Source: Bacilli bacterium
Lineage (GTDB): Bacteria > Bacillota_I > Bacilli_A > RFN20 > CAG-826
DNA: 21,251 bases
Reading direction: 5' to 3'
Assembly (NCBI GenBank): GCA_017618495.1
Contig: JAFZUD010000171.1
Span: 1 to 21,251, forward strand
Below, piece by piece: positions 6,998-14,532 of the stretch. The position numbers were made by a program, and so were the translations under genes. The first letter of the stretch is position 1; each line of letters starts with the position of its first letter. The notes under the pieces were generated by a model. That model had not been told where the DNA came from and searched no databases. It saw only the letters and a program-made list of their open reading frames with translations.

Positions 6998-7003
6998 TAT
7001 AAT
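6998..7003 (+). promoter_or_regulatory. Consensus -10 of glpQ with a near-leaderless start
   Basis: A perfect TATAAT ends 8 nt before the glpQ ATG at 7012. Transcription should therefore start at or within a couple of bases of the ATG. There is no Shine-Dalgarno and no clear -35 at 16-18 nt. Confidence 0.6.
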
Positions 7004-7011
7004 TTGTAAAT

Positions 7012-7734
7012 ATGAAGCGAAAAGAGAGAAAGTTCAGTCCCGAATACATGGGCGCGATTGCGCACCGCGGATTGCATAATAGCGAGTACACGGAAAACGG
7101 TCTCAAAGCCTTCAAGAACGCAATCGATAATGGCTTCGCTTTTGAGCTAGACATCCACATCACCAAAGACGGACAGCTTGTTGTCTGTCATGACGACGAT
7201 TTGAAACGCACGACAGGGAAAGAGGGAATCGTTGAGGAACTCACCCTTGCCGAGATAAAAGAAAACTATCGCCTCCTAGATGGAGGAGAGGTGCCAACCT
7301 TCCAAGAAGTCTTGGATCTCAACAAAGAACAAAGGCTCATCGTTGTTGAGCTCAAGGTTCACGAGGGGAACTACAAGCCTTTGGCGAAAGCCGCTAAAAG
7401 AGCCCTCAAGCAAATCAAAGACAAAAAGAAGATCGTCATCATCTCCTTTGACCCAAGAGCCCTCTTCATGATGAGGCATCAAGGATTCGGAATCGGATTG
7501 CTTATCTGCAAAGAATACTATTGGGTGTGGAAGTGGCGTCACCTATTTGACTCTATCGACATCGAAGAATGTCTCCTCACTAGACCTGAGGTCAGGAAGT
7601 ACCACAAGAGACACATCGTCAACACATGGACGGTCGAAGACCTTGCGCACATGGTCGCGAACAAGGAGCTCGCGGATGCTCAAACGTTCCAGTTGATTGA
7701 TCCTGAATTCGTTAAGAAAACCCTAGCAAAATAA
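7012..7734 (+). CDS. Glycerophosphodiester phosphodiesterase family protein
   Basis: GDPD enzymes hydrolyse deacylated phospholipids (glycerophosphodiesters) to glycerol 3-phosphate and an alcohol in a metal-dependent TIM barrel. This 240-residue protein shows AHRGLHNSEYTENGLKAF (~17-34; catalytic His and Glu) and FELDIHITKDGQLVVCHDDDLKRTTG (~43-68; metal-binding ExD and catalytic His). The later VELK also fits. The usual PENTxxAF is TENGLKAF here. No signal peptide or membrane segment is visible, so it should be cytosolic, like UgpQ-type enzymes, and recycle glycerophosphodiesters internally. It diverges from ppdK and converges on gmhA with a shared terminator. The mRNA is probably near-leaderless. 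Substrate is not deducible, so I give no gene symbol. Confidence 0.88.
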   Translation: MKRKERKFSPEYMGAIAHRGLHNSEYTENGLKAFKNAIDNGFAFELDIHITKDGQLVVCHDDDLKRTTGKEGIVEELTLAEIKENYRLLDGGEVPTFQEVLDLNKEQRLIVVELKVHEGNYKPLAKAAKRALKQIKDKKKIVIISFDPRALFMMRHQGFGIGLLICKEYYWVWKWRHLFDSIDIEECLLTRPEVRKYHKRHIVNTWTVEDLAHMVANKELADAQTFQLIDPEFVKKTLAK

Positions 7735-7763
7735 AACGCGTTGGACAAAACCAGCGCGTTTTT
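7735..7763. terminator. Bidirectional terminator between glpQ-like gene and gmhA
   Basis: CGCGTTGG and CCAGCGCG (7737-7744, 7751-7758) pair over 8 bp with one G-T, extended by AA/TT pairs, around an ACAAAA loop. TTTTT follows on the plus strand, and a TTTTATTTT run follows on the minus strand. It serves both convergent units. Confidence 0.88.
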
Positions 7764-7782
7764 GTTAATGATTTTTCGATTT

Positions 7783-8391
7783 TTACTTGTTTGGAGTGTA
7801 GGTCGCTTCGATGCCTTCCCTCTTACTGAGATACTTCCAGAGAAGCTGCATGATGACATGGTCGAAGGACATATGAAGGTCTTCTGCAATTTGGATATCA
7901 TCCACAGGTGCGTGGAGGTGATAGTCAGCGATCTTGGCAAGCTTGCCTCCGTCATAACCGGTTATGGACATGAGCTCCGCGCCAACCTTCTTGGTGTATT
8001 CAGCGGCCTTCATGATGTTCTTGGAGTTTCCGCTTCCAGAGATGGCTAAGACCAAGTCTTCTTTCTTGAGACGGTTCTCTAGCTGATAGTAGAAGACATC
8101 GTCGAAAGTTGTGTCGTTAGCGATGGCGGTCATGATCGGGACATTGTCATTAAGACAAACGAACTTAAATCTCTTCTCCAATTTGGAGCAGATGCCTTTG
8201 TTGAAATCACAAACCATGTGTGAAGCGGTGGCGGCGCTGCCTCCGTTACCAAAAACATAGATTGTCGATTGGTCATCGTAGTGTTTGACGAGAGCGTTCA
8301 TCGCTTTGTTCATCTCGTCTTTGTCTAATTTCTTAATTGTTTCGATTTCGAGCTCGTAATATTTCTCTAAATCGTTCTTAAAATCAATCAT
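7783..8391 (-). CDS. gmhA: Sedoheptulose-7-phosphate isomerase (SIS domain)
   Basis: GmhA converts D-sedoheptulose 7-phosphate to D-glycero-D-manno-heptose 7-phosphate, the first step of NDP-heptose synthesis. The 202-residue protein is a single SIS domain with FGNGGSAATASHM (~47-59), ISGSGNS (~117-123) and an AEDLHMSFDHVI tail (~169-180). That tail holds the conserved His (H173) expected for the family. The position of the E. coli catalytic Glu65 appears to be Asp here (D62), by my alignment from memory. Its ATG overlaps the end of the upstream hddC-gmhB gene by 8 nt, with AAGGGG upstream, so translation is coupled. It is last in the heptose operon. Another SIS isomerase function is possible, but the neighbours make the heptose role likely. 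Confidence 0.88.
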   Translation of the reverse strand: MIDFKNDLEKYYELEIETIKKLDKDEMNKAMNALVKHYDDQSTIYVFGNGGSAATASHMVCDFNKGICSKLEKRFKFVCLNDNVPIMTAIANDTTFDDVFYYQLENRLKKEDLVLAISGSGNSKNIMKAAEYTKKVGAELMSITGYDGGKLAKIADYHLHAPVDDIQIAEDLHMSFDHVIMQLLWKYLSKREGIEATYTPNK

Positions 8392-9694
8392 GTTCGCCCC
8401 TTTCTAAGGTCAATATTAGATTAACGGCTTCCGATAAAGAATGGCACACAAAATCCGGTTTCGCATCTACAAAGCGTATCGGAGGGTTTGGAGTTGTGTC
8501 TAAAAAGATGGTTCTGCATCCGGCGTTGATTCCGGTTTGGATGTCTCTGTCCGTATCTCCGATAAACCAAGATTTGGAGAGGTCGATATTGAATCTTTCC
8601 TGAGCCTTCTTTAGAAGACCGATCTTTGGTTTGCGGCATTCGCAGTCGAATTTGAGCTCTGAAACCTCGCCTTCAAAGCCTCCGGCAGGATGGTGAGGGC
8701 AGAAGTAGAGGCCATCTAGATAAGCTCCACCTTTTCCAAGAAGGGTTTCCATCTTGTTATGGATGTTTTTGAGTTCTTCAAAGGTCGTATCACCACGAGC
8801 AATAACAGGCTGGTTGGTAGCGCATATGGCTAAGTAGCTGGATTCGTTGATTGTCTTGATCGCTAAGGCGGCGTCATCAGCAAGCTCTAACTCATCTGTT
8901 TTCTTGACCAAGCCACGGTATTTGTTGATGGTCCCGTCCCTGTCCAAAAAGATGCATTTTTGCAAATTTGAGAGGGATTTGCCATGGATAATTCCGTTTT
9001 TGAGGTCTTTTTCGACTGAATAATACCTGTCTGGGGTACCGCAGTCTTTGACGTATTCGCTCGATCTATAGGCATAGGCTTTGCCCTCTTCGACGAAGTG
9101 TTTTAGGACAACTTTTTCGAAGTCGATTTTCTCTGGCTCTTTAATGAAATCGAGGACCTCTTTTGAACAGACATAAAGGCCTGCGTTGGTGAGGTTCTCG
9201 TAGTAGTAATCACGGACGTTGTGCTTGCTATCGATCTTGATGATTTTTTCTTCGTCGTCAGTGACGAGGAGGTCGCTGTCGAATGGGTGTGAATTTGGAT
9301 GTGCAAAAGCGGTCAACGAGGAACCCTTTTCTTTATGGAAACGGTGGAACCTCATCCAATCGACGTCGAGCATCAAATCACCAAAGCAAAGAATGAAATC
9401 ATCTTTGATGATCTCTTTGGCAAAATATAATCCTCCCGCTGTGCCTAAAGGAGATTCCTCTTTTATGTATGAGATGCTGACCCCAAACTTCTTTCCGTCT
9501 CCGCAGTAGTCCGAGATGAGCTTCCCGTTTTTGGAGATGATTATGACTAAATCTTGGATGCCGCTTCTCTTAAGGCTTTCAATCTGCCATTCGATGATCG
9601 GCTTCCCGTTTAGTTCAACCATTACCTTTGGTAAATCACCGGTGATGGTCTTAAGTCTAGTGCCTGCTCCGCCTGCCTGTATTACTGCGTACAT
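8384..9694 (-). CDS. Fusion: heptose-1-phosphate nucleotidyltransferase (HddC) + heptose-1,7-bisphosphate phosphatase (GmhB)
   Basis: Two enzymes of the NDP-heptose pathway lie in one 436-residue chain. Residues 1-~235 are a sugar-phosphate nucleotidyltransferase with QAGGAGTRL (6-14), LPKVMVELNGKPI (21-33), GTAGGL and FGDLMLDVD (104-112). They are predicted to make the NDP-heptose, GDP by analogy with HddC. Residues ~245-430 are a HAD phosphatase with DRDGT (251-255), TNQP (293-296), RKPK (354-357) and GDTDRD (379-384). CPHHP (332) and CEC (351-353) form the GmhB-type zinc site. ATG 9694 is preferred over an upstream in-frame ATG at 9721. It has GGAG 5 nt before it, starts 2 nt after the hddA stop, and the protein then begins directly at the QAGGAG strand. 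Confidence 0.87.
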   Translation of the reverse strand: MYAVIQAGGAGTRLKTITGDLPKVMVELNGKPIIEWQIESLKRSGIQDLVIIISKNGKLISDYCGDGKKFGVSISYIKEESPLGTAGGLYFAKEIIKDDFILCFGDLMLDVDWMRFHRFHKEKGSSLTAFAHPNSHPFDSDLLVTDDEEKIIKIDSKHNVRDYYYENLTNAGLYVCSKEVLDFIKEPEKIDFEKVVLKHFVEEGKAYAYRSSEYVKDCGTPDRYYSVEKDLKNGIIHGKSLSNLQKCIFLDRDGTINKYRGLVKKTDELELADDAALAIKTINESSYLAICATNQPVIARGDTTFEELKNIHNKMETLLGKGGAYLDGLYFCPHHPAGGFEGEVSELKFDCECRKPKIGLLKKAQERFNIDLSKSWFIGDTDRDIQTGINAGCRTIFLDTTPNPPIRFVDAKPDFVCHSLSEAVNLILTLERGEHD

Positions 9695-9696
9695 CG

Positions 9697-10677
9697 CTAC
9701 TCCATGAAGATGATTGAGCATCCTGCCTGGTCAAGCTCAAACGGCATTTCTTTGAGGTTGGATAAGGCTTTTCTGACGGCCTCTTTCTTCTCGTCAGATT
9801 CGACGTAGAAGAGGAGGAATCCGCCTCCGCCAGCGCCAAGGAGCTTGCCTCCGCTTGCGCCAGCTTTCATGGCCTTTTCATATGCTTCGTCGATGAATGG
9901 GTTGGAAATTCCGTTGGCTAAAGACTTCTTGAGCTCCCAGCCTTCTTTGAGGATCGGTCCAAGGGCGTCGACGTTGTTGTTTTCGAACTCCGCCTTTAGG
10001 CGCTTTGTCATTTCACAAAGCTTTTTGGTGGCTTCGATCTTGTCTTCGTCGGTGGCAAGGTTCTTGGTTTCTTTGGCGAGGATGTTGTTCGCATCACGGA
10101 CCTCGCCGGTATAGAACATCATGAGGTTCTTCTCAAGTTTGGCGAACGATTCTTTCTTCATGATGATCGGTTCGACTTTGACGAATCCGTCTGGGCAGAA
10201 TTCGTAATAACGAAGACCGCCGAAAGCGGCAGCGAACTGATCCTGTTTTCCAATCGGGTTTCCAAGTTCGTTGATTTCTATCTCACAAGCTCTTTTGGCA
10301 ACCTTGTAGGTTGAGGCGGCTTGCTCGTTCCAGGTATACATGAGTTTCAGAAGGGCAACGGTGAAAGAAGAGGATGAACCGAGACCGGTTCCCGAAGGGA
10401 TGTCGGCCATAGAAGTAATTTCGATGCCTTTGTTTCCGAAGTCTTTCAAGACCTGTTTGAAAATGCGGTGTTCGACTTTTTCGACGTCTTCGACTATCTC
10501 GGTTTTCGAATACTTAAGAGTGATTGATTCTTTGTTGAAGGCAGGGTTGATAGCGAGGTAGCAATATTTCTTGATGGTGGTGGAAATAACGCAGCCACCG
10601 TATTTCTCATAGAAAGAAGGAATATCGCTTCCGCCGCCGCAGAAGCTAACCCTGAAAGGGGCGCGAGAGATGATCAT
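9697..10677 (-). CDS. hddA: D-glycero-alpha-D-manno-heptose-7-phosphate kinase (GHMP kinase)
   Basis: HddA phosphorylates D-glycero-D-manno-heptose 7-phosphate to the 1,7-bisphosphate, which GmhB then dephosphorylates at C7. This is a 326-residue GHMP kinase. The N-terminal RAPFRVSFCGGGSD (5-18) is diagnostic for the HddA/fucokinase-like branch. The ATP loop PSGTGLGSSSS is at 94-104, then IGKQDQFAAAFGG, then the C-terminal GASGGKLLGAGGGGF. Length fits. It is the first gene of the minus-strand operon, followed by the hddC-gmhB fusion and gmhA, so every step from sedoheptulose 7-phosphate is covered. AAAGGA upstream is a moderate ribosome binding site about 10 nt away. Its promoter is shared divergently with the FGGY kinase gene. 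Confidence 0.9.
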   Translation of the reverse strand: MIISRAPFRVSFCGGGSDIPSFYEKYGGCVISTTIKKYCYLAINPAFNKESITLKYSKTEIVEDVEKVEHRIFKQVLKDFGNKGIEITSMADIPSGTGLGSSSSFTVALLKLMYTWNEQAASTYKVAKRACEIEINELGNPIGKQDQFAAAFGGLRYYEFCPDGFVKVEPIIMKKESFAKLEKNLMMFYTGEVRDANNILAKETKNLATDEDKIEATKKLCEMTKRLKAEFENNNVDALGPILKEGWELKKSLANGISNPFIDEAYEKAMKAGASGGKLLGAGGGGFLLFYVESDEKKEAVRKALSNLKEMPFELDQAGCSIIFME

Positions 10678-10707
10678 GGTTCGTTGATCCTTTCTGAAAG
10701 CCTAAAC

Positions 10708-10743
10708 ATTTTACCACTTAAAAGTGGTCTTTCGTGCTAAAAT
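10708..10743. promoter_or_regulatory. Divergent promoters with shared palindrome (hddA / FGGY kinase)
   Basis: ACCACTT-AA-AAGTGGT (10713-10728) is a 7+2+7 inverted repeat. On its left is a minus-strand extended -10 for hddA (TGG-TAAAAT; ATTTTA at 10708-10713). On its right is a plus-strand extended -10 for the kinase (TGC-TAAAAT at 10738-10743). Both -10s are TGn-TAAAAT without obvious -35s, and the palindrome covers the upstream region of both. One regulator could therefore control both units. Confidence 0.55.
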
Positions 10744-10764
10744 CTTCGGGACGGAGAATCTTAT

Positions 10765-12315
10765 ATGAACGAACCATTGATTTTGACGATGGACTTTGGG
10801 ACCCAAAGCGTCCGAGTCGCCCTTTTCGACAAACGTGGCTATATGGTTGCCATGAAGAAGAAAGACTACGACCAACCATACTTTTCGGTTAAACCAAACT
10901 GGGCCGAAAAAGACCCTCGCGAATATTACAAAGACCTTTGCTTGTGCACGAAGGAGCTTATCAAAGAAAACCCTTCCTCGGTCGGCAAAATTAAAGGCAT
11001 AACTCTAACTTGCTTCCGTGATACAGCAGTCCTTTTGGACAGCGATATGAAGGTCATCAGACCAAGCGTCCTTTGGCTCGATCAAAGAAACGCAAAATGC
11101 GAAAAACCCCTGCCAAAACTGGCTCAATTCCTCTTTAAGCTCGTTGGAAAGACCGACACGATCAACTTCAACAGACGTAGATGCGTGGCCAATTGGATCC
11201 AAGAAAACGAGAAAGAAAATTGGGCAAAAGTTTATAAATATGTCCCTGTCTCAAGCTACATCCATTTCTTGTTGACGGGCGAACTCAAAGACTGCGCTTC
11301 AAACTGCGCGGGCCATTACCCAATCGATTTCAAAAACAAGAAGTGGTACAAGAAGCCAGAGAAGCACCTTACTGGTCAGATCTTTGGTTTAACAAGAGAC
11401 GTTCTCCCAGAACTCGTTGGCGAAGGCGACGTCATCGGAAAGATCACAAAGAAAGCTGCCGAAGATTCAGGTATTCCTGAAGGCACGATTGTCTATGCCG
11501 CCGGTTCTGACAAATCTTGTGAGACCCTTGGTATGGGGGTCATCGATGAAACTCTTGGCGCTCTTAGCTATGGAACAGCCTCTTCTATTGAGACAACCAC
11601 CGCGAAATATCACGAGTCAGAACCATTCCTTCCAGGATATCCTTCTGCCGCGAAAGGTTTCTATAACATGGACATCCAAGTCTATCGTGGCTATTGGATG
11701 ATCAACTGGTTCATGAAAGAGATCGCCGGCAAAGAAAACGCCGAGGATCCAAAATCAATCACCTATTACAACGAACATCTTAACGATGTTCCTGCTGGTT
11801 GTGATGGCCTTGTTCTCCAGCCTTACTGGGGCCCAGGACTGTCCCGCCCATTAGCCAAGGGCGCGATCATCGGCTTTAGTGATTCAATCACCACTGAACA
11901 CATCTATCGTTCTATCATCGAAGGTATTGCGTATGCTCTCCGTGAAGGTTTGGAACACTTCGAAAAAGTCCTTAAGCACAAGATACCTGAATTAAGGGTT
12001 TCTGGTGGCGGATCCGTGAGCGACGAAATCTGCCAAATCACCGCTGATGTATTTGGCAAACCAGTTAGCAGAGTCCAAACCAAGGAGAGTTCCTCTCTTG
12101 GTGCCGCTATCGCCGGCTTCATGTCGATTGGAGAATACAAAACCGTTGATGAAGCCGTTGAGAAGATGGTTCGTGTCAAAGACACGTTCCAGCCAAACAA
12201 AGAGAACACAAAGGTCTACGATTACCTTTATAAAGAAGTCTATTTGAAACTCTATCCAGCGTTAGCGAAAAACTACGCGAAGATTAAGCGTTTCAACAAC
12301 GGAGATATAAAGTAA
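10765..12315 (+). CDS. FGGY-family carbohydrate kinase, substrate unresolved
   Basis: FGGY kinases phosphorylate sugars or polyols such as xylulose, ribulose, glycerol and sedoheptulose with ATP. The 516-residue protein has the N-terminal phosphate loop MDFGTQSVRVALFD (~9-22), a WAEKDP motif (~46-51) and the DQR of WLDQRNAK (~109-116). It also has YAAGSDKSCETLG and the C-terminal ATP-site signature SGGGSVSDEICQITADVFGKPV (~412-433). It resembles the xylulokinase side of the family more than glycerol kinase. GGAG lies 8 nt before ATG 10765. It is divergent from the heptose operon across a shared palindrome, so a heptulose such as sedoheptulose is a reasonable candidate, but this is inference. 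Its stop abuts the convergent tetR-family gene with no gap and no terminator. Confidence 0.88.
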   Translation: MNEPLILTMDFGTQSVRVALFDKRGYMVAMKKKDYDQPYFSVKPNWAEKDPREYYKDLCLCTKELIKENPSSVGKIKGITLTCFRDTAVLLDSDMKVIRPSVLWLDQRNAKCEKPLPKLAQFLFKLVGKTDTINFNRRRCVANWIQENEKENWAKVYKYVPVSSYIHFLLTGELKDCASNCAGHYPIDFKNKKWYKKPEKHLTGQIFGLTRDVLPELVGEGDVIGKITKKAAEDSGIPEGTIVYAAGSDKSCETLGMGVIDETLGALSYGTASSIETTTAKYHESEPFLPGYPSAAKGFYNMDIQVYRGYWMINWFMKEIAGKENAEDPKSITYYNEHLNDVPAGCDGLVLQPYWGPGLSRPLAKGAIIGFSDSITTEHIYRSIIEGIAYALREGLEHFEKVLKHKIPELRVSGGGSVSDEICQITADVFGKPVSRVQTKESSSLGAAIAGFMSIGEYKTVDEAVEKMVRVKDTFQPNKENTKVYDYLYKEVYLKLYPALAKNYAKIKRFNNGDIK

Positions 12316-12906
12316 TTACTTACGAATGAATTCGAAGAGAGCGCCTGGTTTGATCTCGCGCTCTTTTTCTTCGGCGGAAAGAAGTCTGTCGATGATGCCA
12401 ACAACCAAGTCTAAGAAAAGACGGGCCTTAGCTTCGACATCACATTCAAGCATCTCGCCATTGGCGATAGCCTGATTTAACAAAGTTACGAGAGTCTTGA
12501 ATGGGCTCTCGCCGTTAAGTGTCTTGATAGCGGTATAAGTCGTGTAATCGCGTGTCGCGTTAACTTTAAGGAAATAGAGCTGAGTCTTGTCAGCGTTATA
12601 GAGTCTTTCGTAATGGTCGCAGGCAACCTTTAATCCAGCAAGGCCACCAGCGGTGGTGGACATAATTCTTGGGAAAAGGGTCTCATTATAGTCCTCTCTT
12701 TGTAACTCAAAGAGGGCATTGAAGATATCTTCTTTTTTCTCGAAGTAGTGGTAAACCAAGCCATGGGAGCAGCCGCTTTCGGTTGAAATGGCATCAATGG
12801 TAACTTCATCAAAGCCTTTGATTGCGAAAAGCTTCAGTGTCTTAAGGAGGATCTTGGTCCTTCTTTTATCTCTGATAAGGGCGTTTTGCTGTGGTGTCCT
12901 TGGCAT
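12316..12906 (-). CDS. TetR/AcrR family transcriptional regulator
   Basis: A 196-residue TetR-family repressor. The N-terminal three-helix DNA-binding domain is clear: RTKILLKTLKLFAIKGFDEVTIDAIS, then the HTH ESGCSHGLVYHYFEKKEDIFNAL (~45-67). The variable C-terminal ligand domain follows and gives no clue to the inducer. I take ATG 12906 (MPRTPQQ..) over the in-frame ATG at 12942, because GGGAG lies 7 nt before it and the longer start would overlap the operator and -10. It lies downstream of the DUF368 gene on the same strand, with its own promoter in the 68-bp gap. Targets may be itself and neighbouring genes; which ones is unknown. Confidence 0.9.
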   Translation of the reverse strand: MPRTPQQNALIRDKRRTKILLKTLKLFAIKGFDEVTIDAISTESGCSHGLVYHYFEKKEDIFNALFELQREDYNETLFPRIMSTTAGGLAGLKVACDHYERLYNADKTQLYFLKVNATRDYTTYTAIKTLNGESPFKTLVTLLNQAIANGEMLECDVEAKARLFLDLVVGIIDRLLSAEEKEREIKPGALFEFIRK

Positions 12907-12930
12907 AAAAATCTCCCGCTTGAGGACTTT

Positions 12931-12958
12931 ATGATATTTCAATATCGAAAACTGTCAA
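12931..12958 (-). promoter_or_regulatory. tetR-family promoter with overlapping inverted-repeat operator
   Basis: On the minus strand a perfect TTGACA (12953-12958), a 16-nt spacer and TATCAT (12931-12936) form a strong promoter. The inverted repeat GATATT-ga-AATATC (12933-12946) lies over the spacer and -10, the classic position for TetR autorepression. Confidence 0.65.
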
Positions 12959-12974
12959 TGAAAAATATTACAAA

Positions 12975-13934
12975 TTATTTGCTAGCGGGCTCGGTTTCTT
13001 CCTTTTGAGGAACGGTGGCTTGTTTCTTAAGGGCCACTTTAGAAAGGAAGAAGAAGAGGGCTGCAAAGCCAACTAAGAGAACGACTCCAAGGACCCATTC
13101 CCATGGTTGCACGAGGGTGTATTTCCAAACGAGCGAGTCGTTGATCATGGATTGGTTCACATACATCGAGACAAGGGAACCAAGGATGAAACCGAAGACA
13201 GCAAGATAAGTGCCGTCGTGGTGCTTCGCAAGAAGACTCTTCATGAGTTTGCTTGTGAGGATGAAGCCAGCGACGATACCGACCAAAAGCGAAAGGGTAA
13301 GGAAGATGCCGCTGACGAGTCTATCTGAATTGTGGAGGATGGAATTCTCGCCAACGAAGATATGGACGCACGGATCATAGAGACCGGCAACGAAGAGAAG
13401 CATGGCGCCGCTGATGCCAGGGATGATGCAAGCCATCGCAGCGATGAACCCGGCAAAGAAAACGCCGATGTAGGTCCACCAATCTCCAGCGATGAAAGCA
13501 GCTTCGAAATTGCCCCATTGATTGAGCTTAGCGACTGCGCTCAAAATTCCAATACCCGCAGCAAAAACCGCACCAATTACAACAATGAGGACGGATTTGA
13601 CGTTAGGTTTGACGCCTTTTAATTCTTTGGTGATGACCGGAAGAGAACCGATGATTAAGCCAGCGAAAAGGGAGATGATCGCGAATGGAGCGTAGTCCAA
13701 TCCATAGGCAACTCCGAGCATGCAGATGACCGCGGACATGACCGCGCCGATGCCAAGAGGGATTAAAGAGATGAGACTCTTTTTGAATTCTTTTTTGAGG
13801 TTGGAGATGCCGGTGATGAGGCGATCATAAATGCCAACGATTAAACCCATTGTTCCTGCGCTGACACCAGGAATCATACCTAATCCAAGGGAGCCTCCCT
13901 TAAGGACATCTAAAAACCAATTCTTAATTTTCAT
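12975..13934 (-). CDS. DUF368 membrane protein, PopT-type undecaprenyl-phosphate translocase
   Basis: DUF368 proteins (PopT) were shown to recycle undecaprenyl phosphate across the membrane for peptidoglycan and other envelope polymers. The 319-residue protein is highly hydrophobic with about eight to ten membrane segments. It has the family's duplicated motif, GMIPGVSAGTMGL (~19-31) and ACIIPGISGAMLL (~163-175), consistent with an inverted-repeat transporter fold. The short Lys/Glu-rich C-terminus (KKQATVPQKEETEP) should be cytoplasmic. A TATTAT hexamer ends 6 nt before its ATG with only a weak ribosome site (TTGAAGA), so the message may be leaderless. It diverges from the flavodoxin gene. 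The next gene downstream is the TetR regulator. It implies this organism uses polyprenyl-phosphate-linked surface glycans. Confidence 0.88.
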   Translation of the reverse strand: MKIKNWFLDVLKGGSLGLGMIPGVSAGTMGLIVGIYDRLITGISNLKKEFKKSLISLIPLGIGAVMSAVICMLGVAYGLDYAPFAIISLFAGLIIGSLPVITKELKGVKPNVKSVLIVVIGAVFAAGIGILSAVAKLNQWGNFEAAFIAGDWWTYIGVFFAGFIAAMACIIPGISGAMLLFVAGLYDPCVHIFVGENSILHNSDRLVSGIFLTLSLLVGIVAGFILTSKLMKSLLAKHHDGTYLAVFGFILGSLVSMYVNQSMINDSLVWKYTLVQPWEWVLGVVLLVGFAALFFFLSKVALKKQATVPQKEETEPASK

Positions 13935-13940
13935 TCTTCA

Positions 13941-13986
13941 ATAATAGCTTCTTCGTTTTCTTTTATCCAATAAACCGTGATAAACT
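13941..13986. promoter_or_regulatory. Divergent near-leaderless promoters (DUF368 gene / flavodoxin operon)
   Basis: On the minus strand TATTAT (ATAATA at 13941-13946) ends 6 nt from the DUF368 ATG, with TTGGAT 18 nt further upstream. On the plus strand TGA-TAAACT (13981-13986) ends 9 nt before the flavodoxin ATG 13996. Neither start has a good Shine-Dalgarno. Confidence 0.45.
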
Positions 13987-13995
13987 TTCATAGTT

Positions 13996-14532
13996 ATGAA
14001 AACCCTTGTACTTTATCAAAGCAAAACTGGCAACACCGAGAAATATGCCAACGACATCGCTAAGAGAGTGAATGCGGATATCTTCCCTCTCAAGCGCTTC
14101 AAAGCTAAAAAACTATCCGAATATGACACCATCGTTTTTGGTGGTTGGGTCAAAGGCGGAAAGATTCAAGGAATCGATGAATTCCTTTCCAACTGGGAGC
14201 TCATGAAAGAGAAAGATGTCATCGTCTTCAGCGTCGGAATGAGCTTCGCTGACAAAGACACGAGAGCCCAGATGATCGACACCAATGTTCTCTACGACTA
14301 CCACATGCGTTACTATCAATTCAGAGGATCCTTCGATTTCAATAAGCTCGGCCCAATTGAGAAGTTCATGATGAAGAAGGCTGTTGCCCAAATCACCAGC
14401 AACCCAGAACTCAATGCCAACCAGGCCGCTTTAGCCGGCATCCTCGAAAACCCAATCGAATTCTATGACCAAGAGAAAGTCGATCGCGTCGTTTCAGTGA
14501 TCGAGACCTTGGCCTTGGAGAAAAAGTCATGA
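13996..14532 (+). CDS. Flavodoxin-domain protein (HemG/flavodoxin_5-like)
   Basis: A 178-residue single-domain flavodoxin-like protein. The FMN phosphate loop is YQSKTGNTEKYA (~8-19). The second conserved strand YDTIVFGGWVKGGKI (~44-58) leads into a loop that would contact the isoalloxazine ring. The C-terminal part (FRGSFDFNKLGPIEKFMMKKA) recalls the long-chain flavodoxin_5 group that includes HemG protoporphyrinogen oxidase. No heme genes are in the window, so that reaction is not implied. It leads the pth-mfd-rqcP-tilS-ftsH run, with its stop overlapping pth as ATGA. This gene is not at this place in B. subtilis. There is no Shine-Dalgarno. It probably carries electrons or reduces an unknown substrate. 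Confidence 0.8.
   Translation: MKTLVLYQSKTGNTEKYANDIAKRVNADIFPLKRFKAKKLSEYDTIVFGGWVKGGKIQGIDEFLSNWELMKEKDVIVFSVGMSFADKDTRAQMIDTNVLYDYHMRYYQFRGSFDFNKLGPIEKFMMKKAVAQITSNPELNANQAALAGILENPIEFYDQEKVDRVVSVIETLALEKKS

Noticed and set aside
12907..12942. Upstream in-frame ATG 12942 as the TetR start
   Set aside because: It falls in the promoter/operator; ATG 12906 has GGGAG at good distance and matches the usual TetR N-terminus.
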